Of a DNA stretch of 49,149 nt, positions 1 to 9,900 are shown one piece after another. Positions within the stretch are counted from its first letter, which is position 1. Each line of letters starts with the position of its first letter. The stretch is from Arcanobacterium haemolyticum (lineage in GTDB: Bacteria; Actinomycetota; Actinomycetes; Actinomycetales; Actinomycetaceae): positions 1 through 49,149 of the forward strand of contig JADYUX010000010.1 of NCBI GenBank assembly GCA_021532125.1, in the 5' to 3' direction. The notes under the pieces were generated by a model. That model had not been told where the DNA came from. It worked only from the letters and a program-made list of their open reading frames with translations, and did no database searches. Both the position numbers and the translations under genes were made by a program.

Positions 1-13
1 CACCCATCCGGCA

Positions 14-178
14 CACCTGACCGAGCGAGTTTCACAGTGCCCACTGCGCCACCTGCACATTGAGACGACGAAGTATCACTGCAGAGCAGCTACCACACCC
101 CTCGCTCTTTCTCTCGCAGCAACCGATGCGGCCTGGCGCACCTGACCGGGCGAGTTGCACGGTGTCCACTGCACCACC
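14..178 (+). repeat. Two copies of the TGGCGCA/TGCGCCA intergenic element
   Basis: Copy 1 (about 14-62) and copy 2 (about 130-178) share a core reading CTGACCGGGCGAG, then TTTCACGGTGTCCACTGC or a close variant. Copy 2 begins GCCTGGCGCA. The termini of the best copies are inverted repeats (TGGCGCA ... TGCGCCA), so transcripts could fold. Related copies lie near 14035-14100, 14230-14303, 27708-27775 and, inverted, at about 32722-32770. Confidence 0.6.
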
Positions 179-234
179 ACTTAACGATAAGAAAGCCGGA
201 TACCACCCCAACGCACAGGGATTGAATACAAGAA

Positions 235-260
235 GTGGCCGGTCTCGAAAGACCGGCCAC
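235..260 (-). terminator. Terminator hairpin of the first Cna-B surface protein gene
   Basis: A perfect 11-bp inverted repeat (GTGGCCGGTCT with AGACCGGCCAC) encloses the 4-nt loop CGAA. It lies 49 bp beyond the stop codon. On the minus strand the stem is followed by a T-rich stretch (TTCTTGTATTC). The same structure lies at 14357-14382 behind the paralogue. Confidence 0.8.
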
Positions 261-308
261 CCCATTACTCACCGCGCATACTTAGCGCAGCTCATACATC
301 CTCACGGA

Positions 309-3300
309 TCATGCCTCCTCACGACGACGCAGAATCACCACGCCACCCACGAGTACAGCCATGGCCAACGCACCGAGCGTTACCACATTCGCACCCGTCA
401 ACGGCAATTTCTTCTTCACCACAACCTTCGGCTCATGCGTATTCGTCACGACGAAGCCGTCGGCCGGGTTGCCAGTAACTTCAGAGGTGTAGCCCTCAAC
501 GGTAACTTCTTCGATCGAATACTCAATCTCTTTGCCGTTATCGTTGACAGCAACTTCGTCGAATGAACCCGCCCACGCATTCTTGGCATCGAGCGTGAGT
601 TCTTTACCTGTTGGCACACCATTTGCGATGAGCTTGACGGTCACCGAACTGGGGCGAATCCGGTCCTTGTCATCAGCGTCCTCCCACTTCTTCGATACGG
701 GAATCGTCATGACATCCGGCTCATGCGTATTCGTCACCGTGATGCCCTCATCACTGATGTCGATCGCGGCCTCATAACCTTCCACATCATTCTCAACGAT
801 CGAGTAGGTCAGTACTCGTCCCTTCGAGTCATACATAGGAAGGTTTGTGAATTCTCCTGCCCAGTCGCTTTCGCTTGTCACAACAAGCGGCACAACCGGC
901 ACACTATCGAGATCAACAGCATCATGAGCGTCCTCGCCGCCCTCATGTGTAGCGAGGAGCTTCACCTTCACCGAATCGGGCCGGATGCCGTCCTGGTTAT
1001 CAGCGTCATCCCATACCTTAGTGACAGGAACTCTCACCTCAGGGTTCACAAGTGTGTTCGTGACGGTCCATGAGTTCGAACCTTCAGCCTTCACCACACC
1101 CACGGTGTAGTCATGACCACCAGCCGAAAGCTTCCCATCCTGAACACCCTGCTCAACAACGGTGTAAACAATCTCTTTACCACCCTTGTACTGGTCAAGG
1201 TCAGCAAAGGTATGACTCCACGAACCACCCTCAGCATTCCCATCAAGCCTCGCCTCAGAAACCTTCACACCATCAGCAAGAAGCTCAACAACAACCCCAG
1301 GAGCAGCATCAGCATCAACACCAGACCACGCCTTAGTCACGGCAACACTCGTCTGACCGGTAATCGTGTTCGTCACCGTCAAACCATCAGCAGCATTCCC
1401 GCTATACGAAGCCGTATAGTGTTCAACCTCAGCTTCCTCAACCGAGTAGACAACTTCCTGACCAACTTCACCAGCCTTGAACTTCGGCAAATCCGTAAAC
1501 GAACCCGCCCAATTCTCACCGGCTGTTAGGTCAAGAGTCTTACCCTCAACCGACACACCATCAGCCTTCAGCTGCACCGTCACCGATGTCGGGCGCAAAC
1601 CCTTCGCATCATCGTTATCAACCCACACCTTCGACACCGGAACCGAAACCACCACCGGCGTATGCGAATTCGTCACTGTCACGGTCACGTCGCCACCAGC
1701 GGGAACTGCGAGCGGCGAGCTTTGCGTAGCGTTCGATGTGTACTCGGGAACGTCACTCTCAACAACGGTGTATGCAATCGGCTTGCCCGCCTTATTCACG
1801 GGCACATCGGCAAACACCGTTGTCCAGTTGTTTGAAGCGTCAAGGAGCACGGGCTGAGCCGTCACAGCCTCACCGTCGGCGAAAAGCTGCACAGATACCG
1901 AACTAGGCCGCATATTGTCCTGATTATTCGCATCATCCCAGGCCTTCGTCACGCTAATCGCACGAACAGCAGGTGTATGCGTATTCGTCACGACGAAGCC
2001 CGCCTTGGCGTCACCAGTCACCGCGGCCGTATACCCGGCAGGCACGTCCGTTTCCTCAACGGTGTACGCCACCTCTGTACCGCTGGCATACTTGTCGAGA
2101 TCGCTAAACGTTCCCTTCCACTTATTAGCTTCGTTAAGGACGACAGTCTTTCCGGCGTCCTCTCCGTCAGCCAACAACTTGACCGTCACCGACCCAGGGC
2201 GAACACCATCCTGGTTCTCGGCATCCTCCCACACCTTCGACACATCAACACTGGTCTTCTCAACCTCATGCGTATTCGTTACGACGAAACCCGAGGCTGC
2301 ATCACCCGTCACCGCGGCCGTATACCCGGCAGGTACGTCCGTTTCCTCAATGGTGTAGGCAATATCGCGTCCGTCCTTCTGCTTGGGAAGGTCGGTGAAG
2401 GAGCCGGTCCAGTTGTTGTCACCACTCAGCGTGATGGTTTTGCCAGCTACATCCTCCCCATCAGCTTTGAGCTTGACGGAGACGGAGGAAGCACGCTTGC
2501 CGTCTTGATTGTCGGCATCGTTCCATGCTTTCGTCACGTTCACCGAGATATTCGGTGTATTCGTCACGACGAGCCCTTCAGCCATGTTTCCGCTGACCGC
2601 GGCTGTGAAGCCATCTGGTACTGGATTTTCGGCTGCAGTGTACTGGATTTCTTCGTTCGTCGTCGCGTTGTTGACGGGAAGGTTCGTGAACGTTGCAGTC
2701 CACTGTCCATCCGCGTTGAGCGTCGCTGGCGCCACGGAAGCACCATTGAGGTCGACGGCTGTAGCGCTACCAGCCAGAAGGCCTACCGATACCGGCACCT
2801 TCGTCGCTTCGTTTGTTTCTGCTGCCCAGGTCTTTGTCACTTGAACGGACCGCGCGGGAACAATACCAACGTCCTGTCGGAATGCCAGAGTAACACTCGG
2901 AGCTGCTGCACGGTCTTCCCCAACTGATTCCGTGCTTGGTGTATCACCGGGTTCGTCGGTCGGTTCGACCGTGATTTGCGACGGTGTCACAAGCTCGGAA
3001 AGCGCGTAGGCATCTGTGGGGTTCGTTGCGGTGAGCCGCATGTCGCCTTTATCTTCCGTGAGTGCCTGAGCGAAACGTGCATTGTGTGTAATGCCGTTGT
3101 CGGTGTACTCGGCAGGGCGGTATGCCTTGACGTAGAAACTCTTGAACGCGAGGTCCTCAGCTTCGGCACGTAGTCCCTTGAACGTGTACTTTCCGTCGCT
3201 TTCGGAGATAGCGGTATCGACGACGTTGTTGGCTTCGTCGACGAGCTCAAGTTTGAGACCTTGTAGCTTGGGCTCATCGGGGTCCATCACGGAATCGTTA

Positions 3301-6300
3301 TCGAGATCTTCCCACACAGTTCCGCTCACAATGCCAGCGAGCACGGTCATGGCGACGGGCTGCCCGTAACGGTAGCCCTTGCCGGAGCCGAGGTCGCGCA
3401 GGTAGGCCGGGGCCATGACGTTGAGGAGCTTCTTCGCGTACTCCTCGTCGCTAATATCTCGGAGCCGCATGTTGAAGAGGAATGTCTCGTTGGAGCCTGC
3501 AGCGAAAGCAGAATCTGCCGGCGAGCTGATCCGGACGAAGTTCACGGCATCCCAGTCTTCCTGTGTCCAGGAAGCGGTGTCCTTTTCCTCCGTCCACGTG
3601 AAGCCATCCCACTTGAGGGCATCGCTTGTGGGCGTGGCGTTCTTCGCGTACCAGACGGTGTATCCCGCAGGTAACTGCGACTTCACCCCACCGCTCAAGA
3701 ACATATCGAACTCGAAGGGATGTTTCTTTCCGTCGATATTGGGTTCTAGCGCTTGACCCCAGTACTGATCCTTCTTTGGGACAGGCCAGTAGATCGTAAA
3801 CCCATTGACATCGGAGAGCGTGGGATTCGTTGCGACGAGACGGTAATCAACTGTCGAGTTTGCGCCGATTTCCGTCTTGGACTGGCCGTCGTAGGTGATG
3901 TAGCGCGAGTCTGGCTGAGTTGCCATCTTCGCCGCAGATTGGACGACGACGTCGGTTGGCGCATTGATCTCAATCTTCCCACGTGGGGTGCCGAACATAT
4001 CGTCGGTCGAGCCATCGCCGTTGAGATCCCACTTATCTTTCGCCATTCCATCGCCGTAGACGAGCTCTTCTTCGGTGTCGGTATCGAATTCGTACCAGAG
4101 CCACCACCCGACAGATCCTGGCTTATCCTTCGTGGAGTCTGAGGTGTACGACATCCTGATGATAGGTATGCCGGTGTAACCCCAGAATGCATCATTGATG
4201 GAATAGGGAACCTGTGACTGGGCTTCGCCCCAGTAGAGGCTCGGGCCGAAGGCACGAGTGTCGAACTTGTCCTGTTCGCTCGTCAGCTTCGAGAAGTCGA
4301 GCTTGTAGACGACTGCATTGGGATACTCGGCCTTGAGGGAATCCGAGGCAGGAACGGTGTATACCTCTGGGCCAACGGCTGGCGTGTATACGTCGCCCTG
4401 GAATCCTGTTGTCCACGACTGCTTTGACGCTACCGATCGGTATCTCATCGAGAAGGACATCGGCGAACCATAGGGGCTAACTACGTAGGCCGCTTTGTAA
4501 GACTGAATGCCTTGTGCGGATCCATCCCACTTTGGTGTGAAGTAGACGAGGTCTTGCGTGACCTGCTTGCCCAACTCAACTCGTACTGGGGGATCATTAG
4601 TTCCAGATTCCCACCCGTATGTTGGGCCGTGGCCTTTGATGTAGCTCTTTCCAGTGAACGCGGTGAACGTATCGCCGATGGTCACATGGTCTTTGGAGCG
4701 GCCTTCATACTTGAGTTTCTCAGCTGTACCGTCGTTATTGAGATCCCATTCGTCCTGATTTCGATGATGCCAGGTGGGTTCTTCTTGGCCGGTATTTTCG
4801 ATGCGGATACGGGTCTTGAAGAGCGAGGGATCGTCGCCCCACTTGCCTTTCTCGATCACTGTGTTGTTGCGCACCACACCGTAGTACGGGAAGTTGACTG
4901 TCGGCGCTTGTAGGTTCTCTCGACCTGTATTTCCGTAGCCGCCGTTATTCTCGTAGGAGACCCATTCTGTCTTTGCGGGGATCGTATCGACCTTGTACTC
5001 AATGTGCTTGAGGTAGATACCCTCGTGTTTGCCTGTCCCTAGGAGAGTCTGTACGCGGAAACGCTGCGGCGGGTTATCGAAGGTGTACTCCTTTGTTGTA
5101 TTCGTGTTCGAATCCCAGAGCGTCACCTTGAAGTCCGTGACCTTTGTTGCCTTCGCATCGTGGTAATCATGTGAAAGGAACGGCAAAGCTTGAGCTGTTA
5201 CGCCACCGACACCTGTGTTGTTGACGTCGTAATCAATAATGATCGTTTTGGCGCGTGAATCACCGGTGCCTCGATTGCCGATGGTGAAGTAGCCGAATGT
5301 ACGTTCCTGGGTGTGTTCGTAACCGGGGGCACCAAGAAAAACGTTGTTATCGGCAATATATCCTTCCCAGAGGGGCCAGTCCGGCTTATTCTTATCACCG
5401 TACATCGTTGTATTGACATAGACGTCTTCACGAGGTTCGACGATCTCGTAACTCACCTTACCCCTCGCGCCACTATAACTCAGGTACGACGAATCCCCGT
5501 ATGGGTTATGGAGCTTCACGCGGGAGTCGATCAGTTCAATTGTTGCGATGGTTCCCATCGGGAAATCGGCTTCAGGGAACGACCACGAGGGGTCAAAAAT
5601 GCTGCCATCAAATTCGAAGGTTGTTCCTAGGTTTTTGCGTTCCCACACGTACAGCTTTTTGCCGGCTGGAACGATGTAATCACTGCCGTCACTCAGAGTG
5701 ACGTGTTCGCCTGCGTTGTAGGTCGTGAGATCGGAATCTTTGAGGTCCCTATCTCCCTGCTTGGTTGCGAGGCCGTGATACTCTGCTTTTTCAGGAGCGA
5801 GAATCGCAATGGAGTACTCCTCCGTAAGCGCCACGCTCGCATCATTAGGAGTTGCTTCCCACGTAACTTTGTAGGCCTTGGGGTCGCCAATACCGATAGG
5901 GATATTCCCATTGGCGTTGAGCTGGTTCGTGACATTAGTTCTGATCCTCTGATAAGCAAAAGTACGAGGATTTTTCAATGTGGTCGATGCACGCACAAGC
6001 GTTTCTACTTGCGATTCGCCTTCGCGTACATACGACTGCTTGACAGTAATCGCGTCAGAAACGGACAGTGCACCGTCAAGCCCTTTATCCATCATAAGAG
6101 GAACGATGAAAGTGACTTCCTGCGTGGTGTCCTGGAAGTCGTAGCTGAGGGTGCCATCGCCGATCGTAAGATCGTATATCTTGGATGGTTTCTTCGAGTC
6201 ATCCGTTTGTTTTGCGGGGATAGTCTGCCCATTAGTTTTTAGTTCTTGAACCCACCCTTGGAGCGGATCAAGGTTGAAGGCACCGTCGCGATATTTGACG

Positions 6301-6755
6301 CCGGGTTTGAGAGCAATTTCCACGCGTTTCTCTGTTGCTGAGGAGAATATGGCGTGGACCTGGAGGTTGATTTGCTGTCCTCGATTGATACTGACGTCTG
6401 CTCCCGATTCCGTGAGCGACGCAATCACCGTTGCGTTGTCAGTTCCAAGCATCGTCGCTTCGATGAGAGGATCGGTGACAACTGCGGCAGCTCTATCCTC
6501 CGGCCCTGATTCCACAGCTTCACTCTGCGCCGCATCCGTCTCGCGGAGATTTTCCTCTACAGCCGGCATTTCGTCGCTCGCCGAAGCACCATTGTCTAGG
6601 GACGACGAATCTGTGGGATCGTTCGTCGCCGTTTCGGAAGCTGTCGGGCTTGGCGTTGGGGAATCGTTATCGGCGCCCGAAGCCGGGCCAGTCAAAGACG
6701 TGACAGCCAAAGCCGCTGCCAGAAGGGCGCCTACGAGGGTGCGTCGCCGTCTCAT
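309..6755 (-). CDS. LPXTG-anchored giant surface protein with eight Cna-B domains (module B, copy 1)
   Basis: Cell-wall-anchored adhesin or stalk protein of 2148 residues. A signal peptide (MRRRRTLVGALLAAALAV..., about 30 residues) is followed by a Thr/Ser/Asp-rich linker (about 30-90). A large N-terminal region (about 100-1140) is not recognised. An SdrD_B-like domain (SGTVWEDLDND, about 1140-1290) comes next, then eight Cna-B domains (about 1300-2110). Most Cna-B domains carry the V-x-K-x-W lysine, a YTxEE-type acidic residue and a terminal VTNT asparagine, which form the intramolecular isopeptide triad in this family. The end is LPLTGANV, a hydrophobic helix and RRREEA, a canonical sortase signal. 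The ATG at 6755 follows GAGAAAGG at normal spacing, and the same leader precedes the paralogue at 20601. The seventh Cna-B domain has an acidic insertion (HEGGEDAHDAVD). A binding partner cannot be inferred. Confidence 0.93.
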   Translation of the reverse strand: MRRRRTLVGALLAAALAVTSLTGPASGADNDSPTPSPTASETATNDPTDSSSLDNGASASDEMPAVEENLRETDAAQSEAVESGPEDRAAAVVTDPLIEATMLGTDNATVIASLTESGADVSINRGQQINLQVHAIFSSATEKRVEIALKPGVKYRDGAFNLDPLQGWVQELKTNGQTIPAKQTDDSKKPSKIYDLTIGDGTLSYDFQDTTQEVTFIVPLMMDKGLDGALSVSDAITVKQSYVREGESQVETLVRASTTLKNPRTFAYQRIRTNVTNQLNANGNIPIGIGDPKAYKVTWEATPNDASVALTEEYSIAILAPEKAEYHGLATKQGDRDLKDSDLTTYNAGEHVTLSDGSDYIVPAGKKLYVWERKNLGTTFEFDGSIFDPSWSFPEADFPMGTIATIELIDSRVKLHNPYGDSSYLSYSGARGKVSYEIVEPREDVYVNTTMYGDKNKPDWPLWEGYIADNNVFLGAPGYEHTQERTFGYFTIGNRGTGDSRAKTIIIDYDVNNTGVGGVTAQALPFLSHDYHDAKATKVTDFKVTLWDSNTNTTKEYTFDNPPQRFRVQTLLGTGKHEGIYLKHIEYKVDTIPAKTEWVSYENNGGYGNTGRENLQAPTVNFPYYGVVRNNTVIEKGKWGDDPSLFKTRIRIENTGQEEPTWHHRNQDEWDLNNDGTAEKLKYEGRSKDHVTIGDTFTAFTGKSYIKGHGPTYGWESGTNDPPVRVELGKQVTQDLVYFTPKWDGSAQGIQSYKAAYVVSPYGSPMSFSMRYRSVASKQSWTTGFQGDVYTPAVGPEVYTVPASDSLKAEYPNAVVYKLDFSKLTSEQDKFDTRAFGPSLYWGEAQSQVPYSINDAFWGYTGIPIIRMSYTSDSTKDKPGSVGWWLWYEFDTDTEEELVYGDGMAKDKWDLNGDGSTDDMFGTPRGKIEINAPTDVVVQSAAKMATQPDSRYITYDGQSKTEIGANSTVDYRLVATNPTLSDVNGFTIYWPVPKKDQYWGQALEPNIDGKKHPFEFDMFLSGGVKSQLPAGYTVWYAKNATPTSDALKWDGFTWTEEKDTASWTQEDWDAVNFVRISSPADSAFAAGSNETFLFNMRLRDISDEEYAKKLLNVMAPAYLRDLGSGKGYRYGQPVAMTVLAGIVSGTVWEDLDNDSVMDPDEPKLQGLKLELVDEANNVVDTAISESDGKYTFKGLRAEAEDLAFKSFYVKAYRPAEYTDNGITHNARFAQALTEDKGDMRLTATNPTDAYALSELVTPSQITVEPTDEPGDTPSTESVGEDRAAAPSVTLAFRQDVGIVPARSVQVTKTWAAETNEATKVPVSVGLLAGSATAVDLNGASVAPATLNADGQWTATFTNLPVNNATTNEEIQYTAAENPVPDGFTAAVSGNMAEGLVVTNTPNISVNVTKAWNDADNQDGKRASSVSVKLKADGEDVAGKTITLSGDNNWTGSFTDLPKQKDGRDIAYTIEETDVPAGYTAAVTGDAASGFVVTNTHEVEKTSVDVSKVWEDAENQDGVRPGSVTVKLLADGEDAGKTVVLNEANKWKGTFSDLDKYASGTEVAYTVEETDVPAGYTAAVTGDAKAGFVVTNTHTPAVRAISVTKAWDDANNQDNMRPSSVSVQLFADGEAVTAQPVLLDASNNWTTVFADVPVNKAGKPIAYTVVESDVPEYTSNATQSSPLAVPAGGDVTVTVTNSHTPVVVSVPVSKVWVDNDDAKGLRPTSVTVQLKADGVSVEGKTLDLTAGENWAGSFTDLPKFKAGEVGQEVVYSVEEAEVEHYTASYSGNAADGLTVTNTITGQTSVAVTKAWSGVDADAAPGVVVELLADGVKVSEARLDGNAEGGSWSHTFADLDQYKGGKEIVYTVVEQGVQDGKLSAGGHDYTVGVVKAEGSNSWTVTNTLVNPEVRVPVTKVWDDADNQDGIRPDSVKVKLLATHEGGEDAHDAVDLDSVPVVPLVVTSESDWAGEFTNLPMYDSKGRVLTYSIVENDVEGYEAAIDISDEGITVTNTHEPDVMTIPVSKKWEDADDKDRIRPSSVTVKLIANGVPTGKELTLDAKNAWAGSFDEVAVNDNGKEIEYSIEEVTVEGYTSEVTGNPADGFVVTNTHEPKVVVKKKLPLTGANVVTLGALAMAVLVGGVVILRRREEA

Positions 6756-6895
6756 GAGATGCAGACCTTTCTCAATCGAGATATAGCGGGAACTAGCTGC
6801 GTGACCTGCTAGTTCTGCGTGAATTATGACCGGCTTGTGACCGGAAGATTATGCGCCAAATGAAACCCAACGTTGGGCTTGGCACTAGTTATGTG
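6756..6895 (-). promoter_or_regulatory. Spacer and leader between A copy 2 and B copy 1
   Basis: This 140-bp spacer contains the palindrome CCCAACGTTGGG, a GACCGG direct repeat and the GAGAAAGG ribosome binding site of the downstream gene. CATAAT boxes on the minus strand could serve as -10 elements, but no convincing -35 is visible at standard spacing. Because a hairpin follows the upstream gene directly, the B gene probably has its own promoter here or depends on partial readthrough. Confidence 0.4.
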
Positions 6896-6931
6896 GTGGC
6901 GGGGCTGCGAGTTTTCCCGCAACCCCGCCAC
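6896..6931 (-). terminator. Hairpin after the A copy 2 surface protein gene
   Basis: The GC-rich arms GTGGCGGGG and CCCCGCCAC pair perfectly and lie 5 bp beyond the TAA stop. The inner CTGCG/CGCA segments can extend the stem. No U-tract follows on the minus strand, so it may attenuate readthrough into the B gene rather than end transcription fully. Confidence 0.6.
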
Positions 6932-6936
6932 GATGT

Positions 6937-9900
6937 TTATGCCTCCTTGCGTCGGCGCAGGATAAACACGCCGCCAGCCGTGAGAGCCACAGTGAGTGCG
7001 GCAAGCGTGCTCACCGAAGCGCCCGAGAACGGAAGCTTACCCGTGGGCTTACCCGGCTTCGTCGTCGCACCAGGAGCACCCGGTTCACTCGATTCGCCAG
7101 TACCAGGCGTGCTCGGCTCATCCGTACCCGGAGTCGACGGCTCGTCCGTGCCAGGTGTCGAAGGTTCGTCCGTTGAAGGAGTCGATGGCTCGTCGTTCTT
7201 CACGTACACGTAGATCACAGTCTGAGCAGTATCCAAGAACTCACCCGCAACAGGAGCCGAGCCTTCACCCATCCCCTTAAACGTGTAACCCTCAATCACC
7301 TTCTGCTCAGAGGCATAAGACTCACCAACATTACCGGTCAGCGTCACAGAGTCGGCAATCTCATTACCAGCCTCATCAACATACGTGACCCTAACATCAG
7401 CACCCTTAACAGGATCCTTCACATACACGAGCGTCACCTTCTGAGGATCAACCCCAAACGTTCCTTCGAGCGGTGCGGAACCAGACGCCAACTCCTTGAA
7501 GGTATAACCCTCAATCGCCTTCTTCTCAGCGGTGTAAGCCGATCCAGCAGCACCAGTCAACGTCTCGCTCGTGGCGATCTCGTTGCCATCCTCATCCACA
7601 TACGTCACCGTGACGGTACCCTCAGCAATCTTGAGAGTGAGCTGAATCGTTTCGTCGTCCGTGGCTGGGAAGTCCTTACCTTCAGCCCACTGCGTCGCAT
7701 TCCATGTGAAGAGGAAGTTTCGGCTCGTGCCGGACGCCGATGTTGCAACTGCTCCGAACTCACCCGTCACCGTTCCCACCGACGTGAGCGTAGTTCCTGC
7801 AGCGAGATCACCTGCAACTTCGAGCCCCTTAAATGTCACCTTCATCCACTCGCCCGTCGCATCGACGGCGGCCTTGAGCTTGGCGTAGGTGTCAATGCGT
7901 GCAGCATCCTTGAGCGCAAAGCTCACCGTGGCAGTTTGGCCTTCCACGCTCACGCCAGTGACATCGAAATCGCTTCCAAAGTCGGTGGCGACGATATTTG
8001 CCGTACCAAAGTCCTTCGGATACGCCATGCCCTCAGGCAGGGTCAGCTTGGCAGTGAACCCGAAGTTCTTAATGTCCACAGCGATCGTCGAACCATCCGG
8101 GTTGCCGAAGCTCGCCTCAATGCCAGCCATCTGTGCCTTGATATCCGTGGTTTGGATAGCACCAGTGAGATCCACTGTACGTCCAGCCGCAACTTCGGGC
8201 GTCGCGTCCTTCGTCGTATCCGAACCGATGAGGAGATCACCCGGGAGCCCCAACTCAAACGGCGCTGGAATCACAGCCGTGAAGCGGATCGAATCGTCGG
8301 CTCCGGCGACAGCGTCCCTACCTTCTGCCCACTGGGTCCCCGCCCATGTGAAGGAGAACGGCCTGGTTGTACCTGCTGCCGATTGAGCGATCGCCTTGAA
8401 GTGTCCATCCACGGTACCGCGGACGACGAGTTGCTCGCCCGACTGGACCGAATCATCAACCGTGACACCCGGAATCGTGACACGCAGCCATGTGCCGTTA
8501 TCAGCACCGGCGGCATCGACGGCGTCCTTGAGCTTTGCGTACGTGTCGATGTACGTGTCGCTCGTCGGATCGGTCAGTGCATCCGCGAGTGCGAAGGTGA
8601 TCGTCACGGACTTGCCCTCAACCTTGACAGAATTGACGACGAAGGTCGAGGCGAGCCCCTCAGGGATAACCTTCGTGATATCGAGATCTGCCGGCAAGGT
8701 CATTCCATCAGGGACAGTCAGTGTTGCGCTGAAACCGAAGTCCGTGAGGTCCACGGCGATCGACGAACCATCCGGGTTGCCGAAGCTCGTCTCAATGCCA
8801 GCCATCTGCTGCTTGATCCCGTCGATCTTCACGGCGCCTGTAAGGCCGAGTGTGCGGCCAGGGTAGACCTGATAGATCGCCGTGTGCTCGGTGTCGCCAC
8901 CGGAAAGAATGTCACCAGGAAGCTCAAGCTGTTGCGGCTCGCCCGGCACCTTAACCGTGAAAGTAATCCGCTCGTCGTCGGCAGGAGTTGTAGCGTCCTT
9001 TCCATCCTCCCACTGATGACCCGTCCATCGGAAGGAAAATGCCTTCGTCGTTCCGGCCTGCGATGTCGCCGTGGCCTTGAACGTTCCGGCGACGGTTCCC
9101 ACCGAGGTGAGCTGTGCATTAGCGGCGAGATCGTCGGCGAGCTTGACACCTGGGACTGTCACCTTGAGCCACATGCCGTTATCGACACCTGCCGCATAGA
9201 CAGCATCCTTGAGTTGCTTGTACGTCGTGATGCTGGTCAGATTCTTCAAGCCGAAGGTGATCGTCACCGTCTTGCCCTCGACCTTCGCTGCTGTCACCTC
9301 GAAGGTTTCGGCCATCCCCTCGGGGATCACCTTGGCAGCATCGAGATCGGCGGGCAACGTCATGCCGTCCGGCATAGTCATCGTCGCCGTAAATCCAAAG
9401 TTCTTGATGTCCACGGCGATCGTCGAACCATCCGGGTTACCGAACTGCTGCTCAATTGCGGCCATCTGCTGCTTGATACCGTCGATCTTCACAGCACCTG
9501 TGAGGCCAATCGTTGATCCAGCAAAGGCGGGGTAAACGGCTTCGTGTTCAGTATCCTTGCCCGAAAGCATGTCGGAAGGAAGATCCAGGTCCATCGGGTT
9601 TGGCGTAGCAAGCGTGAGCTGGATTGTGTTCAGATCTGGAGCGCTCTTATCTTTGCCGCCTTCCGTCTGCTTACCCGTCCAGATGAAGGAGAAATCCTTT
9701 TCCGTGCCAGCCGCGGAGGTTGCCACCGCGTCGAATGTTCCCGAAACCGTACCCACAGTAGTGAGCGTGGTTCCGTCGGCGACATCCGCATCGACTGCAA
9801 TACCTGGAACCGTGAACTTCATCGTGTCGCCAAGGGCGGAGACGGCATCCTTGAGCTGCTTATAGTTCTCGATACCACTCTTGAGAGTGAACGTCACCGT

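Larger units (their letters stand above)
1..308. other. Intergenic region downstream of the first surface protein gene
   Basis: No gene is supported here. The stretch holds two copies of the intergenic element that contains CTGACCGGGCGAG and ends in TGCGCCA (about 14-62 and 130-178), one ACGACGAA octamer (65-72) and the terminator hairpin of the surface protein gene (235-260). Bases about 181-308 are nearly identical to 14303-14430, behind the paralogous gene, so the 3' flank was duplicated together with the gene. Open frames that cross this segment are repeat sequence read by chance. Confidence 0.7.

Noticed and set aside
7936-9516. Plus-strand open frame of 526 codons opposite the A copy 2 gene
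   Set aside because: It is antisense to a clear gene and follows its 210-residue repeat; Arg/His-rich composition shows a shadow frame. The same holds for 21235-23127 and 16789-17892.
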